A DNA stretch of 64,000 nucleotides, taken from contig CAXXPL010000001.1 in the NCBI GenBank assembly GCA_963674665.2, forward strand, positions 434,001 to 498,000. Reading direction: 5' to 3'. Position numbers and translations under genes: made by a program. The DNA comes from G963674665 sp963674665. GTDB lineage: Bacteria > Desulfobacterota > Desulfovibrionia > Desulfovibrionales > Desulfovibrionaceae. Below are positions 7,885 to 17,114 of the stretch, in pieces; the first letter of the stretch is position 1; each line of letters begins with the position of its first letter. A model generated the notes under the pieces. It had not been told where the DNA came from and did not search any database. It saw only the letters and a list, made by a program, of their open reading frames with translations.

Positions 7885-9309
7885 ATGGCCACGGTTTTGA
7901 TTATTGATGACGATTCCCTGGTACGCAGCAGCCTGGCGCGGTTGTTTCAGGGGATGGGGCACGAGGTGCTCTCCGCCCATAGCCTTGGCCAGGGGTATGA
8001 CCTGGCGGCCATGGGAGTGGACGTCATCTATCTGGACCTGGACCTGCCGGATGGTGACGGTCTGGAGGCCATAGACAGGCTGTCGGCCACGCCGGGCAGG
8101 CCCGAGGTGGTGGTGATCACGGGCATGGGGTCGAGCTACGGCGCGCAGAAGACCATGGACAGCGGCGCCTGGGACTACATCACCAAGCCGGCCACCCCAA
8201 CGGCGGTGCGGGAGTCATTGGAAGGGGCGCTGCGGTTTCGCAACGAGGCCAGGGCCAGCAGGGCGGTGACTGAGGAGAAATTCGACCCCTGCGGCATGAA
8301 GTCCTGGGACGAGTCCATGAAACGCATCATGCGCGACATCGAGAAGGCGGCCAGGAGCGATGCCAGCGTGCTCATCAGCGGCGAGACCGGTGTGGGCAAG
8401 GAACTGGCGGCCCGGGCCATCCACGCCAACAGCCGCAGGAAGGGCAAGGCCTTTGTTGTGGTGGACTGTTCCAACGTCACGGATACCCTGATCGAGAGCA
8501 TGTTGTACGGCCACGTCAAGGGCTCGTTCACGGGCGCCCATGCGGATCATCGGGGGTTGGTGGCCGAGGCTGACGGCGGGACATTGTTCCTGGACGAGGT
8601 GGGCGAGCTCTCCCCGGCTCTGCAAAAGTCCTTTTTGCGCATCCTGCAGGAGCGCACCTACCGCCCCGTGGGGGGGAGCAGGGAACTGGTAAGCGATTTC
8701 AGGCTGGTGGCGGCCACCAACCGCGACCTGGGAAAGATGGCGGCCGAGGGGGCGTTCCGCACCGACCTGCTGTTCCGGTTGCGGACCATGGAGATCGTAC
8801 TGCCCCCTCTCCGTGACAGGGGGCGGGACAAGGAGTTGCTGGCGGCCGAATTCATCAATCAGTACTGCGACCGCTACGGCCTGGAGTCGAAGATGCCCTC
8901 CCAGGAGTTGTTCAACGTGGTGCGTGGCAGCCAGTGGACCGGCAATGTGCGCGAGCTGGCCAGCGTCATGGAGGCCGCGGTGATAAACGCGGGCAGCGCG
9001 CCCACCATCTACCCCAAGCATCTGCCCGGCAACGTGCGCGTCTCCTTCCTGCGGGAGCGCAACACCAGGACGCGGGAACCCGCGCCCCGCCCGGAGACGG
9101 TGCTCCCTCAACTGCGTAAACAGCAGTCCAAGGCAATGCCCTACAGGGAGTACAAGGCGGCCTGCGACAAGGAGTACTTTGCCAGGCTCCTGGAAGAGAC
9201 CGGTCACGACATCTCCAAGGTGAGCAAAATTTCCGGGCTTAGCGTTCCCAGCGTGTATCGCTACCTGGCCCTGGCCGGAATCCCCACCAGGAGCGGCAGG
9301 AAGGGCTAG
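7885..9309 (+). CDS. Sigma-54-dependent response regulator (REC-AAA-HTH)
   Basis: The 474-residue protein contains a receiver (1-120; acceptor Asp in VIYLDLDLPDGDG), a sigma-54 activation AAA domain (about 140-370) with Walker A GETGVGKE, Walker B GGTLFLDEVGE, and a C-terminal Fis-type helix-turn-helix (GHDISKVSKISGLSVPSVYRYL). The sigma-54 contact loop reads GSFTGA rather than the usual GAFTGA. It would bind upstream sites and drive sigma-54 promoters once phosphorylated, most likely by the kinase at 5836-7680. The nearest candidate target is the sigma-54-like promoter at 5530-5545. Confidence 0.95.
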   Translation: MATVLIIDDDSLVRSSLARLFQGMGHEVLSAHSLGQGYDLAAMGVDVIYLDLDLPDGDGLEAIDRLSATPGRPEVVVITGMGSSYGAQKTMDSGAWDYITKPATPTAVRESLEGALRFRNEARASRAVTEEKFDPCGMKSWDESMKRIMRDIEKAARSDASVLISGETGVGKELAARAIHANSRRKGKAFVVVDCSNVTDTLIESMLYGHVKGSFTGAHADHRGLVAEADGGTLFLDEVGELSPALQKSFLRILQERTYRPVGGSRELVSDFRLVAATNRDLGKMAAEGAFRTDLLFRLRTMEIVLPPLRDRGRDKELLAAEFINQYCDRYGLESKMPSQELFNVVRGSQWTGNVRELASVMEAAVINAGSAPTIYPKHLPGNVRVSFLRERNTRTREPAPRPETVLPQLRKQQSKAMPYREYKAACDKEYFARLLEETGHDISKVSKISGLSVPSVYRYLALAGIPTRSGRKG

Positions 9310-9572
9310 GAGCCCCTCTCGTCCGCTGTTCCGATACCCGGTTTACAGCAAGGGCCTTTTGTGCGGGCTCCATGTGCTCATGCCGCGCCTTCAGCGTCGA
9401 GCCGTTGCGCATTGTGCGTTTCCCTTTCGTGGTGTAGGTAAGTGACTACGATAACGCGGCGGAACATTTGTTCTTTATCGGTCGGTTCCTGTGCTTATGG
9501 CGATGCGTACCGGCGAGGGGGGCACTGCGCCCATGATGCGTCATGTGGGATGATCCAAGATCGGGAGCGATT

Positions 9573-10433
9573 ATGCATGGCAGTCTTGAGGACAAGATCA
9601 AGAACACGAGATTGACAAAGACGGAGCGTATTGTCGCTGAATTCATACTGAGCAACAAGAACAACATCTGCTTCATCACGGCGACCGACATCGCTGAAAA
9701 GACAGGGGTCAGCGACTCCTCTGTGATACGGTTCTGCAGGTCCCTGGGATACAGGGGGTACATGCATCTGCAGCAGGCCATGCAGACCCAGGTATTGCAG
9801 CAGATGGACACCATTCAGGGCAGGCTGCTCTCGCCTTTGGAAAAGCTCGCCGAGCACGAGCAGGACCGGGAAGGCGAGGAGCTTATCCAGAAGCAACTCA
9901 CCGCGTCCATTGCCTCCATACGCAGCGTTATCGACAAGTACGATCAGGAAAAGTTCAACACCATCGCCAGGATCATTCTGCAGAGCCGGAACAAGTTCAT
10001 CACAGGGTTCAGGGGATGCAAGAGCCTGGTCAGCTGGATGGCGCTGCTGCTGGGGCAGATGACGCCCAACGTGTACCGCAACATGCACGGCGACGCAGAC
10101 GCCATCGAGTCCCTGCTGGACCTCACGGCCAGAGACTGCGTGGTGCTCTTCAGCTTCCACCGCTACTCCCGCATGGCCCTGGAAGTCGCGGCCCTGGCGC
10201 AGTCCGTGAAGGCCAAGCTCATCGTGATCACGGACAGGCTGACGGCGCCGGTGGCGGCCAATGCCGACGAGGTGCTGGCCATCAGCACCGAAGGTATCAG
10301 CTTTTTCAACTCGCAGATGGGCACCATGTTCGTGGTGGAGCTGCTCCTGGCCACGGTGGAGGCCCAGGGGACCACGCCGAAGCGTCGCCTTGAGCTGTTG
10401 GAGAAGCACCTGGCCAGCACCGGCCTCTATTGA
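9573..10433 (+). CDS. MurR/RpiR-family transcriptional regulator (HTH + SIS)
   Basis: The product is about 286 residues. An N-terminal RpiR helix-turn-helix (ITATDIAEKTGVSDSSVIRFCRSLGY) is followed by a SIS sugar-isomerase domain (about 115-260; CVVLFSFHRYSRMALE, KLIVITD). Such regulators usually bind a phosphosugar or related metabolite. The chosen ATG at 9573 follows GGGAG by six bases; an in-frame start at 9543 has no ribosome site. The gene precedes a symporter and an aminotransferase on the same strand and probably controls them through inverted repeats in the 10434-10926 gap. Confidence 0.9.
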   Translation: MHGSLEDKIKNTRLTKTERIVAEFILSNKNNICFITATDIAEKTGVSDSSVIRFCRSLGYRGYMHLQQAMQTQVLQQMDTIQGRLLSPLEKLAEHEQDREGEELIQKQLTASIASIRSVIDKYDQEKFNTIARIILQSRNKFITGFRGCKSLVSWMALLLGQMTPNVYRNMHGDADAIESLLDLTARDCVVLFSFHRYSRMALEVAALAQSVKAKLIVITDRLTAPVAANADEVLAISTEGISFFNSQMGTMFVVELLLATVEAQGTTPKRRLELLEKHLASTGLY

Positions 10434-10648
10434 CCAGTGTCATGAATTGTCATTTTTCGTAAACCCCGTCGTTTTATAAATCCACTCCCACCCCGTTTTC
10501 TTCCTTGCTATTCGGCACAAGGCGGTTTCCCATCCTCTCCCGCCAAGATCTGTTCAAGCTGATTTTCTTCCTATTGATTTGAATAAACAGGAGAAAGCTT
10601 ATGATTATCCGGATCGGGCTTTTCTCCACAGAAGAGGTGTTTGGCAAG

Positions 10649-10668
10649 ATTGAATATTTTTATTCAAT
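10649..10668. promoter_or_regulatory. Perfect inverted repeat, candidate operator
   Basis: ATTGAATA (10649-10656) and TATTCAAT (10661-10668) form a perfect palindrome with a TTTT centre. Its place between an RpiR regulator gene and the operon it probably controls makes it an operator candidate. Confidence 0.35.
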
Positions 10669-10765
10669 ATTTCTAATGTGTTATATGCGTATCCTTTTGT
10701 GGCTCTCCACCTTTTCTGCAGTTTGTTCAGTTAATACAGAATAATGGTATCCATTGTCATTTTTG

Positions 10766-10816
10766 TTGACACGGAAGGCCTCGCGAGTATTATGTCGATG
10801 CTTCGACAATAATACT
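10766..10816 (+). promoter_or_regulatory. Sigma-70 promoter with overlapping inverted repeat
   Basis: TTGACA at 10766-10771 and TATTAT at 10788-10793 are separated by 16 bases, a strong housekeeping promoter. The -10 box lies inside an inverted repeat: AGTATTATGTCGA (10786-10798) against TTCGACAATAATACT (10802-10816), arms matching except for one bulged base. A protein bound here would block RNA polymerase. The promoter would serve the symporter and aminotransferase genes. Confidence 0.6.
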
Positions 10817-10926
10817 GAGAAATGTTGCGTTGCCTTCGACAATAGGCTGAATTCAGCGCCGTCAAGCGGACGTTCCACATATAGGCCTGCTCACGCGGAA
10901 CAACCATTCAACCTGTGGAGAATATC

Positions 10927-12168
10927 ATGCGGAAACTCTCACTGGCCACAAAGGTTTTCATCGGCTTCGCCGTAGGCATTGTGCTGGGTTTGATCTTTCA
11001 GGACAAGATTCTTGTGATCAAGCCCGTGGGCGACATTTTTCTCAGCCTGATCAAGATGCTTGTAGCGCCTCTGATCTTTCTGTCCATCACCAGCAGCGTC
11101 TCCAGCCTGGAGAGCATCGCCAAGCTGCGGAAGATGGGAGGCAAGGTCCTGCTCTACTACGTGGCGACAACCCTGCTTGCCGCCTGCATCGGCATCATCG
11201 CCGCCAACGTGCTCGCGCCCGGCTCCGGGTTCACCCTGGAGGCCATCACAGGTGCGGCTGCCGCGCCTAAGGCCCCGGCCGGTACCCCGGGGTTTGCGTC
11301 CACGATCCTGAGCATGATCCCCACCAACCCTTTCAAGTCGCTTGCCGAGGGGAATCTCATCCAGATCATCATCTTTTCGGTTCTGCTGGGCACCGCCATC
11401 ACGTCCCTGAGCTCCAGGGTGCCGACCGTGAAGAAGGCCGTGGATGAGGGCGCGGACATCATGTACAGAATCACGGGCATGGTCATGGAGACCTCTCCGT
11501 ACGGCGTGGCCGCGCTCATCGCCTGCTCGGTGGGGCAGTACGGCCTGCAGATTTTCGGCCCCCTGGGCAAACTGGTGGGGTCCCTGTACCTTGCCGCCAT
11601 AGTCGTGATCCTCCTGCTTTACATTCCCATGCTGCGCCTTATCGGCAAGATGCCCATCAAGGACTTCTTCAGGCACATGGCAAAGGTCATGATGATGACC
11701 ATCAGCACCACCAGCAGCGCCGGCACCATGCCCCTGACCATGAAGACCATGACCGACGACTTCAACGTGAGCAAGGAGCTGGTGGACTTCTCCATCCCTC
11801 TGGGCACGGTCATCAACATGAACGGCGCGGTGCTGTACTATTCCATGGCCGTGGTGTTCGTGGCCCAGGTTTATGGCATCAGCGTTCCCCTTGACCAGCA
11901 ATTCTACCTGATTCTGTTCAGCTCCATCATCGCCATGGGCTCTCCGGGCATCCCCGGCGGCGGCATCGTCATGACCATGGTCCTGCTCACTTTCATGCAC
12001 CTGCCCCTTGAAATTATGGGCCTTATCGCCGGTGTGTACCGTCTCTTCGACATGTGCAACACTACGCTGAACGTCATGGGTGACGCCGTGACAACGCTAT
12101 GCATAGCCAAGACCGACGGTCTGACAGAGGTCCCGGAGCACGCCGGGGTGAAGGCCGAGGCGCTGTAG
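10927..12168 (+). CDS. DAACS-family dicarboxylate/amino acid:cation symporter
   Basis: The protein is 413 residues from the ATG at 10927, chosen because GGAG lies six bases upstream; a GTG at 10915 is also in frame. It has the DAACS pattern: eight or so hydrophobic segments, a serine-rich re-entrant loop (TISTTSSAGTMPLTMKT, about 260-280), the NMNGA motif in TVINMNGAVLYY, and the second hairpin loop GSPGIPGGGIVM. Members import glutamate, aspartate, serine or C4-dicarboxylates with Na+ or H+. The aminotransferase gene follows after 35 bases, so an amino-acid-like substrate is likely. Regulation by the upstream RpiR protein is inferred. Confidence 0.95.
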   Translation: MRKLSLATKVFIGFAVGIVLGLIFQDKILVIKPVGDIFLSLIKMLVAPLIFLSITSSVSSLESIAKLRKMGGKVLLYYVATTLLAACIGIIAANVLAPGSGFTLEAITGAAAAPKAPAGTPGFASTILSMIPTNPFKSLAEGNLIQIIIFSVLLGTAITSLSSRVPTVKKAVDEGADIMYRITGMVMETSPYGVAALIACSVGQYGLQIFGPLGKLVGSLYLAAIVVILLLYIPMLRLIGKMPIKDFFRHMAKVMMMTISTTSSAGTMPLTMKTMTDDFNVSKELVDFSIPLGTVINMNGAVLYYSMAVVFVAQVYGISVPLDQQFYLILFSSIIAMGSPGIPGGGIVMTMVLLTFMHLPLEIMGLIAGVYRLFDMCNTTLNVMGDAVTTLCIAKTDGLTEVPEHAGVKAEAL

Positions 12169-12203
12169 CGGTGAAATTCAAATAGAACGAGAAGAAGACA
12201 CTC

Positions 12204-13499
12204 ATGAGCATGAAGCAAGAAAACGGACAACTGTTCCCCCCGGAGCTCTCCCGGGAGATAAAGGACAAGTTTCTTTACGTGGATATGGACTACACCGGGA
12301 AAAAGCGCCTGTTCTTCGAGAACGCCGGTGGATCCTTCACCCTCAGACAGGCCCTGGAAACCTGCCGCGGGATGGAATCCATCGGCGATTGCCCGGAGCG
12401 CAGCAGCAAGACCGCGGGGTATCTGAACCAGGTCATCGACCAGGGCATCGCCGACGTGCGCTGCATCCTCAACGCCCAAGGAGGCGGCGTGGTCACCATG
12501 CTGACCGCGTCCCAGGTCATCTTCGAGATGACCAGGGTGGCAGCCGAGTCCCTGCCCGGCACCAATATCGTCACCACTGCCCTGGAGCACCCCTCGGCCT
12601 ATGATTCGGCCGAGCTGTACGCGAAAAAGACAGGCCGGGAATTCAGGGTCGCCAGGACCAACCCCGAGACCGGTGGTGTGGACCCGGACGAGATAGCCTC
12701 CTTGGTGGACAAGGACACCTGTTTCCTGAGCGTCATATACGGTTCCAATATCTCCGGGGCGATTCTGGATCTGGAGACCATCATCGCCAGGGCACGGGCC
12801 GTGAAACCGGACCTGTACATCATCGTGGACGCGGTGCAGCACGTGCCCCACGGCCTCATCGACCTGCAGAAGACGCCTGTGGACGCCATCAACTTCGCCC
12901 CTTACAAGTTCTGCGGCGTCCGGGGCGTGGGCATCGGCTGGGTAGCGGACAGGTTCGCGCGCCTGGCGCACCACAAGCTCGCGGGAAAGCCCGAGGGAGA
13001 GTGGGAGCTGGGAAGCCCGGCTCCTGCACAGTACGCGGGCATCACCGAGATCGTGAACCATGTGTGCTGGATTGGCGAACATTATGCCCAGGGGCTTGAC
13101 CGCAGGGAGATGTTCGCACTGGGAATGGAGAAGATCGCCCTCCACGAGAGGGCGCTGCTGCACCACCTTCTGGAAGGGAACGCCGCGCAACCGGGGTTGC
13201 GCCACATACCCGGGGTGGAGGTGTTCCTGGACTATCCGGACCTGACAACCCGCGACCTCATCGTTGCCTGCGCCATCCGGAATCTGGACTGCGGAGCCGC
13301 GGTGAAGGTGTACGAAGAGCTGGGCATCACGGTCTTCGAGCGCGTGGCTTCGAGCATCTACTCCAAGCGGATGCTCGATTCCTTCAACCTTGAAGGGGCG
13401 CTGCGCATCTCACCGTTCCACTGTCACACCGTGGAGGACGTGGACACGTTCCTGCGCGTCACCATGGAACTGGCCCAAAAGTGGAGCCAGGCCCAATAG
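12204..13499 (+). CDS. Class V aminotransferase (cysteine desulfurase/epimerase-like PLP enzyme)
   Basis: The 431-residue protein has fold-type I class V features: FFENAGGSF near residue 35, LEHPSAYDS for substrate and PLP contacts, VDAVQHVPHG with the PLP-ring Asp, and NFAPYKFCGVRGVG with the probable Schiff-base Lys. Members include cysteine desulfurases, isopenicillin epimerases and serine or phosphonate aminotransferases; no conserved C-terminal desulfurase Cys loop was recognised. It is probably cotranscribed with the symporter 35 bases upstream, so it likely acts on the imported compound. A hairpin terminator follows at once. Confidence 0.92.
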   Translation: MSMKQENGQLFPPELSREIKDKFLYVDMDYTGKKRLFFENAGGSFTLRQALETCRGMESIGDCPERSSKTAGYLNQVIDQGIADVRCILNAQGGGVVTMLTASQVIFEMTRVAAESLPGTNIVTTALEHPSAYDSAELYAKKTGREFRVARTNPETGGVDPDEIASLVDKDTCFLSVIYGSNISGAILDLETIIARARAVKPDLYIIVDAVQHVPHGLIDLQKTPVDAINFAPYKFCGVRGVGIGWVADRFARLAHHKLAGKPEGEWELGSPAPAQYAGITEIVNHVCWIGEHYAQGLDRREMFALGMEKIALHERALLHHLLEGNAAQPGLRHIPGVEVFLDYPDLTTRDLIVACAIRNLDCGAAVKVYEELGITVFERVASSIYSKRMLDSFNLEGALRISPFHCHTVEDVDTFLRVTMELAQKWSQAQ

Positions 13500-13502
13500 A
13501 TC

Positions 13503-13560
13503 CGTTACGAGGGGGGACTCCTTTGTTCAACAAGAGTTCCCCCGAACCACCTTCATTGGC
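13503..13560 (+). terminator. G-rich hairpin terminator between convergent genes
   Basis: GAGGGGGGACTC and a downstream GAGTTCCCCC form a stem with flanking CCTTTG / CAAGAG, followed by C-rich and AT-rich sequence. It belongs to the same G-rich hairpin family as the longer elements of this window and can serve both convergent transcripts. Confidence 0.55.
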
Positions 13561-13570
13561 AGAGAATTTT

Positions 13571-14569
13571 TCAAAACACCCGTGACCAATCGTCGATGTT
13601 CTCGTCTGTGAACACGAAGGGCGCAGCCATGACCATCAAGGAGTCTTCACCCACCTGGATGACGCCCACGCGCCCGGCTGTGACCTCCTCGTTCCTCTTG
13701 CCGGTGATGGTCTTGTCGATGATGGCCTTCATAATGAAGACCGTGGAGTAGCCGAGATCCAGCGGGTTCCACAGGGAAAAGCTCCTGACCACGCCTTGTT
13801 TCACGTAGGTGCTCATCTCCGAGGGCAGCCCCAGGCCGGTGACGAAGATCTTTCCGGTCTTGCCCGCATCCACCACGGCCTGGGCCGAAGCCGGGAGCCC
13901 CACGGTGGTGGGGGCGAGGATCCCCTTCAGTTGCGGACGCCGGTGGATCAGGGCCAGGGCCTTTCTATGGCTCGTGTCTGCCTGGTCGTCACCGTAGACA
14001 ATTTCCACCAACTTCATTTCCCTGTACTTGGGGTCGTTTTCAAGGGTCTGTCGGATGCTCGCGATCCACTCCTTCTGGTTGGCCGCTTCAGGAGCGGTGC
14101 TGACAATGGCGAACTCGCCGGAGTAGTCCATGGCCTGACCCATGAGCTCCACCTGCTGGCGGCCTATGAACAGGGGGCTGGAGGGCGCCAGGTGCAAGAT
14201 GCGCCCCTTTTTCGCGATCTCTGAGTCAAAGGACATCACGGGAATCCTGTTGTCCATGGCCTGCAGGCAGATGGTCACCAGGGCGTCCGGCGCATTGGCC
14301 GAGACGATTATGCCGTCGACCCTCCTGTCGATGAGGGAGCGGATGATTTCCACCTGCCCCTCGGTCGTGGGCGCGGCGGGCCCCGCGTAGATGATCTCGA
14401 TGCCGCCGAGTTCCTTGGCCGCCTGCAGAGCGCCCTTTTCGCAGGCGTCGAAAAAGCCGTTGCCCTGGCTTTTCACCACAAGAGCGAACCGCAGATCCCC
14501 TGCCAGGGTCTGGGAGCACAGTGCGAGCATGAAAAGAGCAAGTAATCCGATGATAGATCTGCAACGCAT
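13571..14569 (-). CDS. Periplasmic sugar-binding protein (RbsB/LsrB/RhaS type)
   Basis: The 332-residue protein starts with a signal peptide (hydrophobic LLALFMLAL, likely cleavage after LAG at about residue 24). The rest is a type I periplasmic binding fold: FALVVKSQGNGFFDACEKGA, IIRSLIDRRVDGIIVSANAPDAL, VMSFDSE and GKIFVTGLGLPSEM are typical of sugar or autoinducer-2 binders. No ABC ATPase or permease gene is adjacent, so it is an orphan receptor here. It lies 39 bases downstream of the rhamnulose-phosphate aldolase gene on the same strand, which suggests a deoxysugar ligand. Confidence 0.9.
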   Translation of the reverse strand: MRCRSIIGLLALFMLALCSQTLAGDLRFALVVKSQGNGFFDACEKGALQAAKELGGIEIIYAGPAAPTTEGQVEIIRSLIDRRVDGIIVSANAPDALVTICLQAMDNRIPVMSFDSEIAKKGRILHLAPSSPLFIGRQQVELMGQAMDYSGEFAIVSTAPEAANQKEWIASIRQTLENDPKYREMKLVEIVYGDDQADTSHRKALALIHRRPQLKGILAPTTVGLPASAQAVVDAGKTGKIFVTGLGLPSEMSTYVKQGVVRSFSLWNPLDLGYSTVFIMKAIIDKTITGKRNEEVTAGRVGVIQVGEDSLMVMAAPFVFTDENIDDWSRVF

Positions 14570-14608
14570 GGCGAATGTCTCTTGTGAGTTGAGTTTTTTC
14601 GGAAGATA

Positions 14609-15424
14609 TCAGTCCAGCACCCCCTCCAGCGGGGTCCTGCCATAGGCCCGGGCAAGGGACTTCAGCTCCTCCGTGGAGATGGCCTGCCTCTTGCCCCCGG
14701 CCGCCAGAACTTTCAGCAGCATCTCGGCAGCCTTGTCAGCGGTCTCGATGAGGCCGAACACCTGGTCCAGACCCTCGCCCGAACCGAATACCCCGTGGTG
14801 CGCCCAGAGCACCAGTGAGTGCCGTTTGACGAGTTCGGCGGTTGCGCGCCCAAGTTCGAGGCTGCCGGGCAGCATCCAGGGCATCACGCCCACTCCGTCC
14901 GGGAACAGCACGATGCACTCGCTCATCATCTCCCAGAGCTCCCGTGTCACCACACGAGTTTCCAGGGGAAGCACAAAGGAGAGGGCAATGAGGTTGGTGG
15001 CGTGGGTATGCAGCACCACCTTGTCCCGCCCCTGACTCACTTCCTTGCGCGCGGCGTGGGCGAGCAGGTGCGAGGGGAGTTCGCTTGTGGGGCGCCCCTG
15101 GCTGGTAAACCCCCAGACCTTTTCGCAGGAGCGTCCGTCACGGCTGATCCTCAGAATCCCCAGGCTCTGCTGGGGGGAGGTGGCGATGTTGCGGAAAAAT
15201 ACTCCTGTCCCTGTGACCAGGAAGAAATCATTGGCCAGTTCAGGGAGCGGAAAGGGTAGCGTGAGGGGGGTGCCGGGGTCCAGGCAATGCTTAAAGGAGG
15301 CCATCTCCTCCGGGGTGACGCGGATGGAGATATTGCCGCCATTTGCCTCTCCCCACCCCTTGCAGTAGATTTCATTGGAAATTCCGGACAGGTGGGCGAT
15401 AAACGGGGCCTTGAGAATGTCCAT
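14609..15424 (-). CDS. rhaD: Rhamnulose-1-phosphate aldolase
   Basis: The 271-residue length fits RhaD. Class II aldolase zinc ligands are visible as the paired histidines of VVLHTHATN and the histidine in LWAHHGVFGSG; GWGEANGGNISIR is the phosphate-binding loop and FLVTGTGVFFRN a RhaD-type segment. The enzyme cleaves rhamnulose-1-phosphate to dihydroxyacetone phosphate and lactaldehyde. No rhamnose isomerase or kinase gene is nearby, so the full pathway is not shown; a related sugar phosphate is possible. It leads a two-gene unit with the sugar-binding protein. Confidence 0.88.
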   Translation of the reverse strand: MDILKAPFIAHLSGISNEIYCKGWGEANGGNISIRVTPEEMASFKHCLDPGTPLTLPFPLPELANDFFLVTGTGVFFRNIATSPQQSLGILRISRDGRSCEKVWGFTSQGRPTSELPSHLLAHAARKEVSQGRDKVVLHTHATNLIALSFVLPLETRVVTRELWEMMSECIVLFPDGVGVMPWMLPGSLELGRATAELVKRHSLVLWAHHGVFGSGEGLDQVFGLIETADKAAEMLLKVLAAGGKRQAISTEELKSLARAYGRTPLEGVLD

Positions 15425-15714
15425 GGCTGTGTCCTGGCTTAGGGTTGTCGATTCGAGATCCGCTGGTTTTTGTCGAGCGCCGCGTGAGAGCTTCCCACCC
15501 CTTGAAATGCACCATCAGTATTACAATCTCATAATTTGTCAAAATAAATGTGATTGTTGAAAAGAGAAAAGCTTTGCAGCTGGTGAAACCCTCGACAAGG
15601 CGATCGCATCTCTTGAACATACCGATTTGGAGTGGTGGTTTTCGAGAACTAGGCAATACAAGGGGCAAGGTCGGACGCAACGCCCCTCAATCGAGACAAC
15701 AAAGAGGAACGACC

Positions 15715-16977
15715 ATGCGCACTGTGTATACGATTCCGGTTATGATTCTGGTCCTGATTCTGACTGTGGCTCCGGCTTTGGCCCAGGAATCCGAAAAGGA
15801 CTTCGACGCCCATGCCACGTCCTATGGCTACTATTTCAAGGCCAATGACATGGACTTTCATTTCGGGAACCTGGTGGTGGGCTCGGCCGTGAACGGCGGG
15901 GCCGAGATCGGCGAGTCATTTTACGTGGCTTCGCAGATAGTGGACGGCGATGCAGCCTCCTGGCAGCGCGAATGGTATGAACTGGCCAAACGTGCCGAGG
16001 CCCGGGGGGAGGAATCCCTGGCCAAGGGGCACGTGGTCAGCGCCAGGGAACAGCTGCAGCGCGCCGCCTACTACTATCGGGTTTCTCTGGTCTCCATGGT
16101 GCCCACGGATCCCGAGTTCAAGGCCAGGGGGGAGAAGTGCCGAGAGCTGATGCGCAAGGCCGGTCCCATGTTCTCCCCGGCGGTGGAGTACATAGAGGTA
16201 CCCTTCGAGAACACGGTGTTGCCCGGATATTTCCGCGCCGCCCCCGGCAAGGGGGCGCACAGGACCCTGATCATGATCGGCGGAGGCGAGACCTTTGCCG
16301 AGGACCTGTATTTCTACATCGCCCGCCAGGCCAACGAGAGGGGCTACAACTTCATGACCGTGGACCTTCCGGGGCAGGGCATGCTCCCCATGGAGGGGCA
16401 CGTGTTCAGGACCGACACCTGGGTGCCCATGAAGGCGGTGGTGGATTACGCCCTGAGCCGCAGTGACGTGGACCCGAAGGGGTTGGCCATGTACGGGTTC
16501 AGCGGTGGTGGACTGTTCGTGCCCCAGGCCGCGGAACACGACCCCCGCATCAGGGCGGTGGCCATGAACTCCGCCGTGGTGGACGCCTACACCCTGTTCT
16601 CCACCATGCCCGCCACCCAGGCCACGGAGCGGGACATGGCCTCCTGGACCAGCTTCCACGCCGGTGTGGTCAAGGCCATCTGCTGGCGTTACGGCGTACC
16701 CCTGGACAGGCCTGCCGAGCTCGTTGATGCCAACAAGGGCAACACCTTCGACCCCGCGAAAATCGTTGTGCCGGCCTTGATCATGGTGGGGGAGGGCGAA
16801 TACAAGAGCGGCGAGGTGCGGAAGCAGCAGAAGGCGGCCCTGGACAACTTCCCCAACAAGAGTTCGAGGATGGTCGTCACCCCCACCAACGAGGGCGCCA
16901 CCAACCACTGCGTCATGGAGAACCGCAGTCTGGTGGGGCAGGTGCTGTTCGACTGGCTGGACGAGGTCCTGCCCTAG
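15715..16977 (+). CDS. Secreted alpha/beta hydrolase (FrsA/DUF1100-like)
   Basis: From the ATG at 15715 (preceded by AGAGGA) the product is 420 residues with a signal peptide (hydrophobic 8-20, cleavage after ALA at about 22). A helical region (about 60-150) precedes a hydrolase core with TLIMIGGGETFAED, MTVDLPGQGMLP and the nucleophile elbow MYGFSGGGLF; a late Asn-His pair (TNHC) may give the catalytic His. The layout resembles 2,6-dihydropseudooxynicotine hydrolase and EstA/FrsA relatives. An in-frame start at 15550 would add residues without a signal and is unlikely. The substrate is unknown. Confidence 0.88.
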   Translation: MRTVYTIPVMILVLILTVAPALAQESEKDFDAHATSYGYYFKANDMDFHFGNLVVGSAVNGGAEIGESFYVASQIVDGDAASWQREWYELAKRAEARGEESLAKGHVVSAREQLQRAAYYYRVSLVSMVPTDPEFKARGEKCRELMRKAGPMFSPAVEYIEVPFENTVLPGYFRAAPGKGAHRTLIMIGGGETFAEDLYFYIARQANERGYNFMTVDLPGQGMLPMEGHVFRTDTWVPMKAVVDYALSRSDVDPKGLAMYGFSGGGLFVPQAAEHDPRIRAVAMNSAVVDAYTLFSTMPATQATERDMASWTSFHAGVVKAICWRYGVPLDRPAELVDANKGNTFDPAKIVVPALIMVGEGEYKSGEVRKQQKAALDNFPNKSSRMVVTPTNEGATNHCVMENRSLVGQVLFDWLDEVLP

Positions 16978-17078
16978 GGGGTGAGCGCACGAAACGTTGC
17001 GCGGGGGTGCCTTGCCAAACGATGTTGTACAGATAGTTATTGAAAAGAAATGAGGGTCGGGAAGGAAGATGATCCTTG

Positions 17079-17114
17079 AAAAAGCGGCCCACGCCATGGT
17101 GCGGGCCGCTTTTT
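17079..17114 (+). terminator. Rho-independent terminator
   Basis: AAAAAGCGGCCC (17079-17090) and GGGCCGCTTTTT (17103-17114) are perfect 12-base arms around a 12-base loop and end in a T-run. It follows the hydrolase gene by about 100 bases. The rest of the 16978-17362 gap shows no gene. Confidence 0.85.

Larger units (their letters stand above)
10434..10926 (+). other. Regulatory gap upstream of the symporter gene
   Basis: This 493-base gap holds an ATTGAATA/TATTCAAT inverted repeat and a sigma-70 promoter overlapped by a longer inverted repeat (both listed separately). A second copy of CTTCGACAATA (10834-10844) lies 33 bases after the first (10801-10811). I see no terminator after the regulator gene and no credible gene in the gap. 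Confidence 0.55.

Noticed and set aside
15550..15714. N-terminal extension of the secreted hydrolase
   Set aside because: It would bury the signal peptide and has no ribosome site; the ATG at 15715 has both.
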